Source: Bacillota bacterium (GTDB lineage: Bacteria; Bacillota; Clostridia; Christensenellales; SZUA-584). From it: a stretch of 28,287 nucleotides of DNA. The translations under genes and the position numbers were made by a program. The stretch spans positions 1 through 28,287 of the forward strand of contig JAEZHF010000095.1 in the NCBI GenBank assembly GCA_023416745.1. The letters are read 5' to 3'. A model generated the notes under the pieces. That model did not search any database, had not been told where the DNA came from, and saw only the letters and a program-made list of their open reading frames with translations. Of this stretch, positions 1-6,762 are shown piece after piece (the stretch's first letter is position 1; each line of letters starts with the position of its first letter).

Positions 1-872
1 CTCCTGACCTGTGCCATGTCTCCCCAATCGTCGCCGAACGTCAGATACTGGGGCTGAAGCGACTGGCCAGCGATGAGCACAGCCGCGAGCACGGCCAGTA
101 CGGCGGCAAAACGCCAGAGCCTTTGCGCTCTGCCCAGAGGGCTTTGCGACAGCGCGACGGCTGTCATCGCGAGGTAAACGGCGAAAAGTACCAGCGCATA
201 GACGCTGGATAGAATGCTTGTGGCAAGGACGGAAATGGCGCACATGGAGAGTACCAGCGCGGTGTCCCACATGCTCCAGCGGCTGCGACGCTGCAAGATG
301 CCGGCCATTCCCGCCATAAACAGCAATCCGGGTACGATGATCACGGCTGACTGACCCAGCCAGCCGTATTCCCCCAGCGTAAAATTTACACCGTGGATAA
401 TGTACATAATGATATATGCGGCGATGTAGGCTAATGCAGCGCCGAAGCAAATGTGGCGCAGCTTTCTGATCCATGTGTAATTAACAAATATCAGTACCAC
501 CATAACAAACAGACAGCGAATCATCGCCCGCCACGACAGGTTGGACCAGAAAAGCGTGACGCGGTCGTCGTGGCTGCCGTAGGTGGTGCCCATAAACAGC
601 GCGGCAACACCTGCTATAATGAGCGCCAGCACGCACGCGATCACGCCCCATTCCATACGAGGCCGGTGGATGGCGTTCAGCGAACGGCCCGTCTGTACGG
701 GGTCGCCCATCGCTTTCACGGCTTCCGCTTCGGCGTCGGATGAACCGCTCTGTTCCAACTGCGTCTTCCTGTCGTCGATGTGGGCGGACAGCTCCTGCCT
801 CACGTATTTGCGCGCCGCGCGGAAACGCACCTCGCGGCACACGCTGCCAAGGTACTCGTCGCGGCTACTCAT
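1..872 (-). CDS. Multi-pass membrane protein with N-terminal HAAS/permease-prefix-like domain (partial)
   Basis: The frame is open from an ATG at 872 to the window edge (about 290 codons, 3' end missing). Its start overlaps the PadR stop by 8 bp in ATGAGTAG, so the two are translationally coupled. The first ~75 residues are soluble and charged (SSRDEYLGSVCREVRFRAAR, then an Asp/Glu-rich helix and GDPVQTGRSLNAIH). This resembles the short helical prefix (HAAS/DUF1700-like) found next to PadR genes. After HRPRMEWG come about seven hydrophobic segments. The arrangement resembles clostridial FtsW/RodA/SpoVE-like proteins with such a prefix, but the diagnostic C-terminal part is outside the window, so that assignment is only a possibility. 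PadR-membrane protein pairs usually respond to envelope stress or drugs. Confidence 0.7.
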   Translation of the reverse strand, partial: MSSRDEYLGSVCREVRFRAARKYVRQELSAHIDDRKTQLEQSGSSDAEAEAVKAMGDPVQTGRSLNAIHRPRMEWGVIACVLALIIAGVAALFMGTTYGSHDDRVTLFWSNLSWRAMIRCLFVMVVLIFVNYTWIRKLRHICFGAALAYIAAYIIMYIIHGVNFTLGEYGWLGQSAVIIVPGLLFMAGMAGILQRRSRWSMWDTALVLSMCAISVLATSILSSVYALVLFAVYLAMTAVALSQSPLGRAQRLWRFAAVLAVLAAVLIAGQSLQPQYLTFGDDWGDMAQVR

Positions 873-1206
873 GGCACAGCCCTCCGATCACGCGGCTGAC
901 GCTGCTGGAGAAAACCTCCCACTCGGCCTTGCGGTCCGCCAGCGCCGCTTTGCCCTTCTGGGTGACGCGGTAATACTTGCGGGGCTTGCCGCTGTCCGCC
1001 GTCTGCATGTACGACTGCACCAGCCCGGCGTTCTCCAGACCGTGCAGCACGGGGTACAGCGTGCCTTCCTTGAGCGTGAACACGCTGTCCGAACGCTGCT
1101 CCAGCTCGCGGACGATCTCGTAGCCGTACATATCCCGCTCGGCGATCAGGTGCAGCACCATCAGCCCCGTCGATCCGGCCATCAGCCCCTTGCTTATATT
1201 TGCCAT
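865..1206 (-). CDS. PadR family transcriptional regulator
   Basis: A 113-residue winged-helix repressor of the short PadR subfamily. Visible motifs are the N-terminal helix KGLMAGSTGLMVLHLIAE, YGYEIVRELE, the recognition helix and wing LKEGTLYPVLHGLENAG, and RKYYRVT. The ATG at 1206 is chosen because GGAGGTG lies 8-9 nt upstream; an in-frame GTG further up falls inside that ribosome binding site. The gene is first in an operon with the membrane protein and sits under a promoter overlapped by an inverted repeat, so autorepression is likely. Members of this family usually control a co-transcribed membrane protein. The ligand cannot be read from the sequence. Confidence 0.93.
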   Translation of the reverse strand: MANISKGLMAGSTGLMVLHLIAERDMYGYEIVRELEQRSDSVFTLKEGTLYPVLHGLENAGLVQSYMQTADSGKPRKYYRVTQKGKAALADRKAEWEVFSSSVSRVIGGLCHE

Positions 1207-1231
1207 GGATAATACCACCTCCGATACCTTG

Positions 1232-1274
1232 ATTATCTAGGACCATGATACATAGATAATCTAGGTATGTCAAT
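1232..1274 (-). promoter_or_regulatory. PadR promoter with overlapping inverted-repeat operator
   Basis: On the minus strand a TTGACA -35 box (plus 1269-1274) and a TATCAT -10 box (plus 1245-1250) are separated by 18 bp (1251-1268). A perfect 8-bp inverted repeat, ATTATCTA (1232-1239) and TAGATAAT (1253-1260), brackets the -10 box, and a further partial copy (AATCTAGG) follows at 1258-1265. Placement over the core promoter is what is expected for PadR autorepression. The protein-DNA link is inferred. Confidence 0.72.
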
Positions 1275-1284
1275 AACAATTTTA

Positions 1285-1292
1285 TTGTCGAA
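1285..1292 (+). promoter_or_regulatory. Candidate Spo0A box upstream of gerM
   Basis: TTGTCGAA matches the core of the Spo0A binding consensus TTTGTCRAA (ATTGTCGAA fits 8 of 9). It lies 62 bp before the gerM start, in the divergent PadR/gerM spacer. No clear housekeeping promoter was found for gerM. Spo0A control is inferred from the motif and from the role of GerM. Confidence 0.4.
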
Positions 1293-1353
1293 ATCATATA
1301 CGATTCATACCCCTAATATATTTATAAAAAGCGCATACGGGGAGGAATGGTAT

Positions 1354-2316
1354 ATGCATAAAAGGATGATTGCGGCGCTTCTCGCCATTTTTTTGCTGTT
1401 TATGATAACAGGATGCGGCGACAAGGGCCAGGAGGAGCCATACGAAGAGATACCCGCGGTCAACATTTCGGATGACCCGGGACTGAGAAATACAATACTG
1501 TATCTGGAGGATGACAACGGTTATGTCGTGCCGGTGATGAAGCAGATTCCCTGGGTGGAGGGTATCGGCGCGTCCGCCGTCAGCCAGCTGATCGCCAACC
1601 CGGACGCCGACGCGGACATGGAGTATTTAGGGCTCAACCCGGTGCTGGCGGAGGGCACGGAATTAAGCCTGTCCATCAAGGAGGGCGTGGCGACGATCAG
1701 GTTCAGCGAGGACGCGATATCAGCGGACAATCCGGTGGATGAGCTGAACAAGGTGGTGGCCGTCGTCAATACGCTGACGGAATTTCCGACCATCGACTCC
1801 GTCGTCATCAAGCAGGAGGGCTGCGACGAGGAACTGCCCGGCGGCACGGTGATCAGCCAGCCGTTCGGCACGTTTGACCTTAACGTGGTCACCACGCTGT
1901 CGCAGGACGACCAGGAGAACGCATCACGGCTGATGCTCTACTTCACCAACGAGTCGGGCACCATCATCGTGCCGGTGACCACGTATGTGGGCGGACAGGC
2001 GGACGCGTTTGCGGCAATGAGCGAGCTGGTCAAAGGGCCGGGCGAGGGCGGTTTGAGGAGCCTGTTCCCGGAGGACACCGCACTGCTGGGCGTGGATGTG
2101 GACGATGAGGGTATCGCGACGGTGGACTTCTCCAAGGAATTCAAGTCAGTCGCCGACAACGCTCAGACGCAAAAAGCGCTGACGCGCTGCATCACGCTGA
2201 CGCTCATGCAATTTGACAATATTGAGGAAGTGCGTATACTGGTGGAAGGGAAGGAATTCAGCGGCGCGGCAGAAGCGACGATGGCAATTCCGGATTACAT
2301 CAATATCATGCAGTAA
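1354..2316 (+). CDS. gerM: GerMN-domain lipoprotein (sporulation/germination protein GerM)
   Basis: A 320-residue exported lipoprotein. The signal peptide ends in the lipobox MITGC, with Cys21 as the acylated residue. Two GerMN-type repeats follow, at roughly residues 50-165 and 185-310. Each contains the L-x-x-G-T-x-L / VxFSxxF pattern (for example EGVATIRFSEDA and EGIATVDFSKEF). The ATG at 1354 follows GGGGAGGAATGG; an upstream in-frame start would add a tail without a ribosome binding site and spoil the signal peptide. In Bacillus GerM is needed for spore formation and germination. The downstream order rph-rdgB-yfcE matches the Bacillus gerM neighbourhood, which strengthens the call. A Spo0A-box-like TTGTCGAA lies upstream. 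Confidence 0.9.
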   Translation: MHKRMIAALLAIFLLFMITGCGDKGQEEPYEEIPAVNISDDPGLRNTILYLEDDNGYVVPVMKQIPWVEGIGASAVSQLIANPDADADMEYLGLNPVLAEGTELSLSIKEGVATIRFSEDAISADNPVDELNKVVAVVNTLTEFPTIDSVVIKQEGCDEELPGGTVISQPFGTFDLNVVTTLSQDDQENASRLMLYFTNESGTIIVPVTTYVGGQADAFAAMSELVKGPGEGGLRSLFPEDTALLGVDVDDEGIATVDFSKEFKSVADNAQTQKALTRCITLTLMQFDNIEEVRILVEGKEFSGAAEATMAIPDYINIMQ

Positions 2317-2330
2317 AGGACGCATTACAT

Positions 2331-3041
2331 ATGAAGAGGGAAGACGGACGGGCGGCAGACGAGCTGCGCCTCATCCGCATCGAGAAATCGTTTTTAAAGA
2401 ATGCACACGGCAGCGCGCTGGTCACTTGGGGGCAGACGCGGGTGCTCTGCACCGCGATGTTCCAGGCCGGCGTGCCTCCTTTTCTGGAAAATACGGGCCG
2501 GGGCTGGCTGACAGCGGAATACGCGATGCTGCCTGCCAGCACCCCGCAGCGAAAAGTCCGCGAGAGCAAGCGCCCCGACGGGCGCAGCACCGAGATTGGA
2601 CGGCTGATCGGACGGGCGCTGCGCTGCGTCTGTGATCTCTCGGCAATACCCGGCTATACGGTGACGGTGGACTGCGACGTGATGGACGCGGATGGCGGCA
2701 CGCGCACGGCGGGCATCACGGGCGCTTATGTGGCGCTGAGTGAATGCGAGGCGCGCATGAAGGCAGAGGGGCTGCTGGCACGGCCGCTGCTGAAGGACGG
2801 TATCGCGGCGGTGAGCTGCGGCATCGTGGAGGGAACACCGCTGCTGGACTTAAAATACACCGAGGACAGCCGCGCGGACGCGGACATTAACGTGGTGCAC
2901 TCGCATAGCGGCGGCATCATCGAGGTTCAGGGCACGGGCGAGAAGCGCCCCATGACGCCCGAAGAGTTCGCGGCGCTGATGGCGTACGCGGCGGCGGGCG
3001 CGGAAGAGATTCAGAAGATACAGAAGGCGGCGCTGACATGA
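2331..3041 (+). CDS. rph: Ribonuclease PH
   Basis: A 236-residue 3'-5' phosphorolytic exoribonuclease that trims tRNA 3' ends using phosphate. It shows the family hallmarks: an N-terminal RxDGR-like segment (KREDGRAADELRLIRIE), GSALVTWGQTRVLCTA, the phosphate-binding RPDGRSTEIGRLIGRALR, the catalytic-site DCDVMDADGGTRTA, and LDLKYTEDSRADADINVV. The length is normal. The start lies 15 bp after the gerM stop. The 3' end overlaps rdgB by 4 bp (ATGA), so the two are co-translated. The phosphate-binding Arg is present, so the protein should be active, unlike the truncated Rph of E. coli K-12. Confidence 0.97.
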   Translation: MKREDGRAADELRLIRIEKSFLKNAHGSALVTWGQTRVLCTAMFQAGVPPFLENTGRGWLTAEYAMLPASTPQRKVRESKRPDGRSTEIGRLIGRALRCVCDLSAIPGYTVTVDCDVMDADGGTRTAGITGAYVALSECEARMKAEGLLARPLLKDGIAAVSCGIVEGTPLLDLKYTEDSRADADINVVHSHSGGIIEVQGTGEKRPMTPEEFAALMAYAAAGAEEIQKIQKAALT

Positions 3042-3616
3042 AACGGCTGCTGATCGCCACCAACAATGCGGGCAAGGTCCGCGAGATCAAGGCCATACTG
3101 GGCGGGTTTTACGACGAGCTGGTGTCACTCAAGGACATCGGCCTCGATTTAAACGTGACAGAGGACGGCGACACCTTCGAGGCGAACGCCGTCAAGAAAG
3201 CGCGAGAGGCGGCGATTGTCGCGGGCTGCGATGCGCTGGCGGACGATTCCGGCCTGTGCGTGGAAGCGCTGGACGGTGCGCCTGGCGTGTACTCCGCGCG
3301 TTACGCGGGCGAGGGCGCGGGGGACGCAGCGAATAATCAAAAGCTGCTGGCCGCGCTGGAAGGCGTCACGGACCGGCGCGCGAAGTTCGTGTCGGTGGTG
3401 GCGCTGGTGTCGGAGGACACCGTGACCACGGCCTGCGGCGAGGTGGGCGGCGAAATCGCGCACGCGCCGTCGGGCAACGGCGGCTTCGGCTACGATCCGC
3501 TTTTTTATGTACCTGGATTGGGACAAACCTTTGCCGAAATACCGGCTGAAGTAAAGAATACATTATCGCACCGCGCCCGCGCGCTGGCCGCCCTGCGGGA
3601 CAAGCTGTCCGTATGA
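3038..3616 (+). CDS. rdgB: RdgB/HAM1 family XTP/dITP pyrophosphatase
   Basis: A 192-residue nucleotide-pool sanitising enzyme that hydrolyses dITP, XTP and related non-canonical nucleotides to monophosphates. Visible motifs are the N-terminal substrate loop TNNAGKVREI, the metal-binding DDSGLCVEAL, PGVYSARYAGE, the GGFGYDPLF loop, and FAEIPAEVKNTLSHRARAL near the C-terminus. The ATG at 3038 overlaps the rph stop, and the 3' end overlaps the next gene by 4 bp. The rph-rdgB-phosphodiesterase order is the classic Bacillota arrangement (ysnA in Bacillus). Confidence 0.97.
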   Translation: MKRLLIATNNAGKVREIKAILGGFYDELVSLKDIGLDLNVTEDGDTFEANAVKKAREAAIVAGCDALADDSGLCVEALDGAPGVYSARYAGEGAGDAANNQKLLAALEGVTDRRAKFVSVVALVSEDTVTTACGEVGGEIAHAPSGNGGFGYDPLFYVPGLGQTFAEIPAEVKNTLSHRARALAALRDKLSV

Positions 3617-4086
3617 TCAAGGCGCTGGTGATGGCGGACACGCACGGACACAAGGCGCGCATCGCATTGGCCGTGAAACGCTTTGGCGACGTGGACATGA
3701 TACTCCACCTCGGGGATTACAGCCGCGACGCGGACGTGATCCGCGGCATCACCAAAAAGCCGGTGTATGCGGTGCGCGGCAACTGCGACATATCCTCCGA
3801 TGCGGAGCCGGAGCTGCTGCTCACGTTTGAGGGGGTGCGCGTGCTGATGACGCACGGCCACCGCCAGAACGTGAAGTCGTCGCTCCTGAACCTCTCTCTT
3901 TTTGCGCTGGAGCGGGAGGCGAATGTGGCGCTGTTCGGCCACACACATATACCAACGGAGCAATTCTACGAGAACGTACTGCTGTTCAATCCCGGCAGCC
4001 TGGGCGAACCCCGGAACCTTCGCCCCTCGGTGGGGCTGCTGACGCTCGATAAGGGCACTTACCGCACAACGTCCGTGCGGCTATAA
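3613..4086 (+). CDS. YfcE/MJ0936-type metallophosphodiesterase
   Basis: A 157-residue calcineurin-like phosphodiesterase. All five metal-binding blocks are visible in order: ADTHGH, LHLGDYSRD, VRGNCD, MTHGHR and LFGHTHIP. NPGSLGEPR, typical of the YfcE/YsnB branch, follows. Relatives hydrolyse small phosphodiesters in vitro with Mn2+; the natural substrate is not established. The gene overlaps rdgB by 4 bp (ATGA) and is 12 bp from the next gene, so it belongs to the same operon. Confidence 0.95.
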   Translation: MIKALVMADTHGHKARIALAVKRFGDVDMILHLGDYSRDADVIRGITKKPVYAVRGNCDISSDAEPELLLTFEGVRVLMTHGHRQNVKSSLLNLSLFALEREANVALFGHTHIPTEQFYENVLLFNPGSLGEPRNLRPSVGLLTLDKGTYRTTSVRL

Positions 4087-4098
4087 CAGGAGGAGACT

Positions 4099-4569
4099 AT
4101 GATCTCATATTCATCGGCGGTGCTGGTGACCGGGCACTTTGATTTGATGCGCCGCTTTTACGAGAACGTGCTGGGGCAGAAGGTATTGTACGATTTCGGC
4201 AGCTGTGTGCAGTTTGAATGCGGGCTGACCGTCTGGCGTCCGGTGGAGGGACATCCGGTTATCAAGGCACTGGCCAACACGGACGGCACGGAAAACGCCG
4301 CGCTGGAGCTGTGCTTCGAGACGGAGGATTTCGACGCGCAGGCAGCCCGTGTGACCGCGGCGGGTGTGATGCTGGCGCACGGCGTGATCGAGGAAAGCTG
4401 GGGGCAGCGCACGCTGCGTTTCTTCGACCCGGACGGCAACCTCGTGGAACTGGGCGAAAGTATGCCTGCTTTCTGCAAACGTCTGCATTTTTGTGGCATG
4501 ACCGTGCAAGAAGTTGCAAAAAAGACGGGAATCGACCAAAATACTGTTAAACTTTTCCTTAACTCCTGA
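4099..4569 (+). CDS. VOC (glyoxalase/bleomycin resistance) protein with HTH-like C-terminal tail
   Basis: A 156-residue vicinal-oxygen-chelate fold protein. Residues 1-120 carry the two beta-alpha-beta-beta-beta halves, with RFYENVLGQKVLYDFG early and RFFDPDGNLVELGE (107-120) as the typical end of the fold. The tail at 131-156 (MTVQEVAKKTGIDQ then NTVKLFLNS) looks like a single helix-turn-helix half. It is predicted from sequence pattern only. The start follows AGGAGGAG in the spacer after the phosphodiesterase gene. The stop codon lies inside a hairpin that covers the ribosome binding site of the next gene. The substrate is unknown. Confidence 0.88.
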   Translation: MISYSSAVLVTGHFDLMRRFYENVLGQKVLYDFGSCVQFECGLTVWRPVEGHPVIKALANTDGTENAALELCFETEDFDAQAARVTAAGVMLAHGVIEESWGQRTLRFFDPDGNLVELGESMPAFCKRLHFCGMTVQEVAKKTGIDQNTVKLFLNS

Positions 4570-4587
4570 CGATATACATGTCAGGAG
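4563..4587 (+). promoter_or_regulatory. SD-sequestering hairpin coupling the VOC gene to the GGDEF gene
   Basis: CTCCTGAC (4563-4570) and GTCAGGAG (4580-4587) form a perfect 8-bp stem with a 9-nt loop. The left arm contains the VOC stop codon (TGA 4567-4569). The right arm contains most of the AGGAGG that serves the GGDEF start at 4596. Ribosomes finishing the VOC gene would melt the stem and free the site. Confidence 0.6.
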
Positions 4588-4595
4588 GCGATGAA

Positions 4596-5636
4596 ATGGA
4601 AAACGGAGCCCGTTTGATCGAGCTGTACAAACAGCGCCATTATGATAAGATGCGTGCGGTGATCCGCAAAAGCCTGCTGGCAGCCAGCGTCGTTTGCTGT
4701 GCGGTGGGCATAGCGGTAACGGCGGCGACGGATGAGCTGCTGCCGATGTTTATCTATATCGCGGCGCTGGCGTGCATTGCGCTGGTGCTGCCGATGAAGC
4801 ACGCGGGGCTGGTGTCAGACGACACCGCCTGCATGATTCCCACGATCTTTTTCTGTTTTGTGTATACGCCCGTCAGCTGGTTCACGTTTGGCGGCCTCCT
4901 GGGAAGCACGCCTTATTTGTCCGTTGCGTTCATACTGGTGATCATGGTGTCCCACTACAAGCGGCGTCGGGATGTGCTGCTGGGGTCATACTTCACGCTG
5001 CTGGTGGTGCTGGCGGCGAACACCGTCTACACGTCCTGGGGGACGGCCGATATGGTGCTCACCGTGAACGCCGCGGCGGGCTACGCCGTGACGCTGGCGC
5101 TGGTGACGTTTTTCCTGCTGCTGCTGCTGCGGCGCTATGAGCGCATGGCGCACGAGGTGCTGGGCAGCGCCCTGACGGACGAGCTGACCGGCATGCTGTG
5201 CCGCCGTTCGGTGGGGCAGGTGACGGCGCTCAGCGAGGAGATCTATAAAAGCAGCAAGCACGATTACATGGTGCTGATGCTGGACGTGGACAAGCTCAAA
5301 AAGCTCAACAGCGAGCATGGCCGCGCGTTTGGCGACAGCCTGCTGCAGGATATTGCCGAATGCATACGGCAAAATATACGCTCCACCGATTACGCGATAC
5401 GCTCGGGCGATGATGAGTTTCTGATACTGCTGACGGACGCCGCTCCGGAGAACGCCGAAGCCATCATTGAGCGGCTGGACAAGGCGGTGAAGGAGACGCT
5501 CTCGGGCACCAAAGCCACAGTAAGCCGCTCCAGCGTGCGTCGCTCCGAGTGCCGGGAAGCGGGCGAGATCATCGAGCTGGCCGATCGTCGGCTGGCGCAG
5601 AGCAAGCGCGAGAAGAAGGGCCCCAAAGCCAGCTGA
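4596..5636 (+). CDS. Membrane GGDEF-domain protein (putative diguanylate cyclase)
   Basis: A 346-residue protein. Residues ~25-180 hold about six hydrophobic segments ending in TFFLLLLLRR; residues ~185-340 form a GGDEF domain beginning at LTDELTGMLCRR. The metal-binding DVD (230-232) and KLKKLN are present. The signature at 271-275 reads GDDEF, so the second glycine of GGDEF is replaced by Asp. An intact RxxD inhibitory-site motif (RSTD, 262-265) lies five residues upstream. Active enzymes make c-di-GMP from two GTP; with this substitution activity is uncertain, and GTP binding or sensing is an alternative. The ATG at 4596 is chosen over 4578, which lies upstream of the AGGAGG in the same transcript. 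Confidence 0.88.
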   Translation: MENGARLIELYKQRHYDKMRAVIRKSLLAASVVCCAVGIAVTAATDELLPMFIYIAALACIALVLPMKHAGLVSDDTACMIPTIFFCFVYTPVSWFTFGGLLGSTPYLSVAFILVIMVSHYKRRRDVLLGSYFTLLVVLAANTVYTSWGTADMVLTVNAAAGYAVTLALVTFFLLLLLRRYERMAHEVLGSALTDELTGMLCRRSVGQVTALSEEIYKSSKHDYMVLMLDVDKLKKLNSEHGRAFGDSLLQDIAECIRQNIRSTDYAIRSGDDEFLILLTDAAPENAEAIIERLDKAVKETLSGTKATVSRSSVRRSECREAGEIIELADRRLAQSKREKKGPKAS

Positions 5637-5682
5637 ACGATGCATTGCCGGATACCACGCAATCGATATATCGCAAACAATG

Positions 5683-5709
5683 CGCCCGTTGTCGAAGCGG
5701 GCGTTTTTT
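5683..5709 (+). terminator. Rho-independent terminator after the GGDEF gene
   Basis: CGCCCG (5683-5688) pairs with CGGGCG (5698-5703) across a 9-nt loop and is followed by six T. It closes the gerM-to-GGDEF transcription unit. Confidence 0.85.
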
Positions 5710-5907
5710 ATTGGCTTGCCCCCAACAGAACAAAATGCCAATGCTTGAAAACCGTTGGCGAAATCTGTATGATGGTTATGGAATAGATGATGTCAGAATC
5801 TATTATCTTACTCAAAGTACATTTTAATTATCGCTAAACATTTATCTAAAGAAGTTTTATCAATGTCAAACATACAAGTTAAAATCATTTTACTGCTTAA
5901 TTTATAA

Positions 5908-5935
5908 AAGCCGCCCTCATTTCTGCGAGCGGCTT
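5908..5935 (-). terminator. Rho-independent terminator of the DUF1428 gene
   Basis: On the minus strand AAGCCGC and GCGGCTT (plus 5908-5914 and 5929-5935) form a stem followed by TTTTATAAATT. It lies 20 bp beyond the DUF1428 stop. Confidence 0.8.
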
Positions 5936-5955
5936 CGTGACATTACATGTTGTCT

Positions 5956-6336
5956 TTAGCCTTCTACTTCAACTTGAAAACCGCCATAAGCCATTTGCTT
6001 CGTGTAAAAAGGCATCGACATATCTTCATGTCCTTCCATCTGCTTATTCATTTCTTCCATTACTTTAGCATTGACCTCATCTCGATGTTTTTTGGAGTTA
6101 AAGACTATATAAGAAAACCAAACGGTATCACTGCTTGTTGCTCCGGTCATTTCAGTAAACGCACGCGCTTTCTCACCACCCATTTCTTGTGGGATAAGGT
6201 CATGCCCACGACATTCATAGTATTCAAGCGCACCACACTTCATCCACATATCACGGCCGCTTTCTGCCATTTTCTTATATTCCTCAACTTTGTTTTTCGG
6301 AACTACAAGCACAAATCCGTCTACATATTTTGCCAT
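5956..6336 (-). CDS. DUF1428 family protein (YbaA-like)
   Basis: A 126-residue protein starting at an ATG preceded by AAGGAGG. The opening AKYVDGFVLVVPKNKVEEY, the central ECRGHDLIP, and VWFSYIVFNSKKHRDEVN followed by SMPFYTKQMAYGGF match the DUF1428 family (E. coli YbaA), a dimeric alpha/beta-barrel fold of unknown biochemical function. The gene is a single transcription unit on the opposite strand to its neighbours. It is visibly more AT-rich than the surrounding operons and has its own terminator, which suggests horizontal acquisition. Confidence 0.92.
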   Translation of the reverse strand: MAKYVDGFVLVVPKNKVEEYKKMAESGRDMWMKCGALEYYECRGHDLIPQEMGGEKARAFTEMTGATSSDTVWFSYIVFNSKKHRDEVNAKVMEEMNKQMEGHEDMSMPFYTKQMAYGGFQVEVEG

Positions 6337-6416
6337 AATCTGTTACCTCCTTTTTTCCTAATTATTTTCAATAGTATTATGCCACATACCCAAAATCAGC
6401 GCAATATCTCAGATGG

Positions 6417-6523
6417 GATGCTTCGCTGCGCTCTGCATGACAGCGTGGGTGAGGGAGATGCATCGCTGCGCTCTGCATGACAGCATGGGTGAGGGAGATG
6501 CTACGCTGCCGCTCTGCATGACA
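6417..6523 (-). repeat. Three tandem half-copies of the TGTCATGCAGAGCG dispersed repeat
   Basis: Read on the minus strand, TGTCATGCAGAGCG followed by a CAGCG(A/T)(A/T)GCATC-type sequence occurs three times (6417-6442, 6457-6482, 6497-6523). The linkers TCCCTCACCCATGC / TCCCTCACCCACGC separate the copies. This is the left half of the hairpin unit repeated at 10495-10988, in opposite orientation. The stretch has no coding support; the short open frames across it are repeat translations. Confidence 0.85.
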
Positions 6524-6762
6524 AGGTTGTACATGCTGTCACAATCGATATTTGTCGCAGGCTTTATGCCCGCTGTGAACGCGGGTGTTATTGCTAGCCG
6601 CGTCATTTCCACATCAAATCAATGTTTCGTGTCTATATGCCTGACACAGGGCGACCCCAGTCCCGTACCTTTCGCCATATTATTTTTTTTGCCCGCCGCG
6701 GTTCTACAATATATCGACTGACAGTAACTATATAATATGCCCATCACAAAGATAAGGGTCTG
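6524..6762 (+). promoter_or_regulatory. Upstream region of spoIIGA
   Basis: No gene is seen here. A TATAAT (6731-6736) lies 32 bp before the spoIIGA start without a good -35 box. TTTGTCGCA at 6551-6559 matches the Spo0A consensus TTTGTCRAA at 8 of 9 positions, but is about 170 bp from the -10 box. In Bacillus, spoIIG is activated by Spo0A at a promoter with unusual spacing, so a missing -35 fits; the individual sites are weak. Confidence 0.35.

Noticed and set aside
5725..5826. Short open stretch ending ENRWRNLYDGYGIDDVRIYY just after the GGDEF terminator
   Set aside because: It may be a gene fragment, but no family is recognised and no ribosome binding site precedes it. Treated as non-coding.
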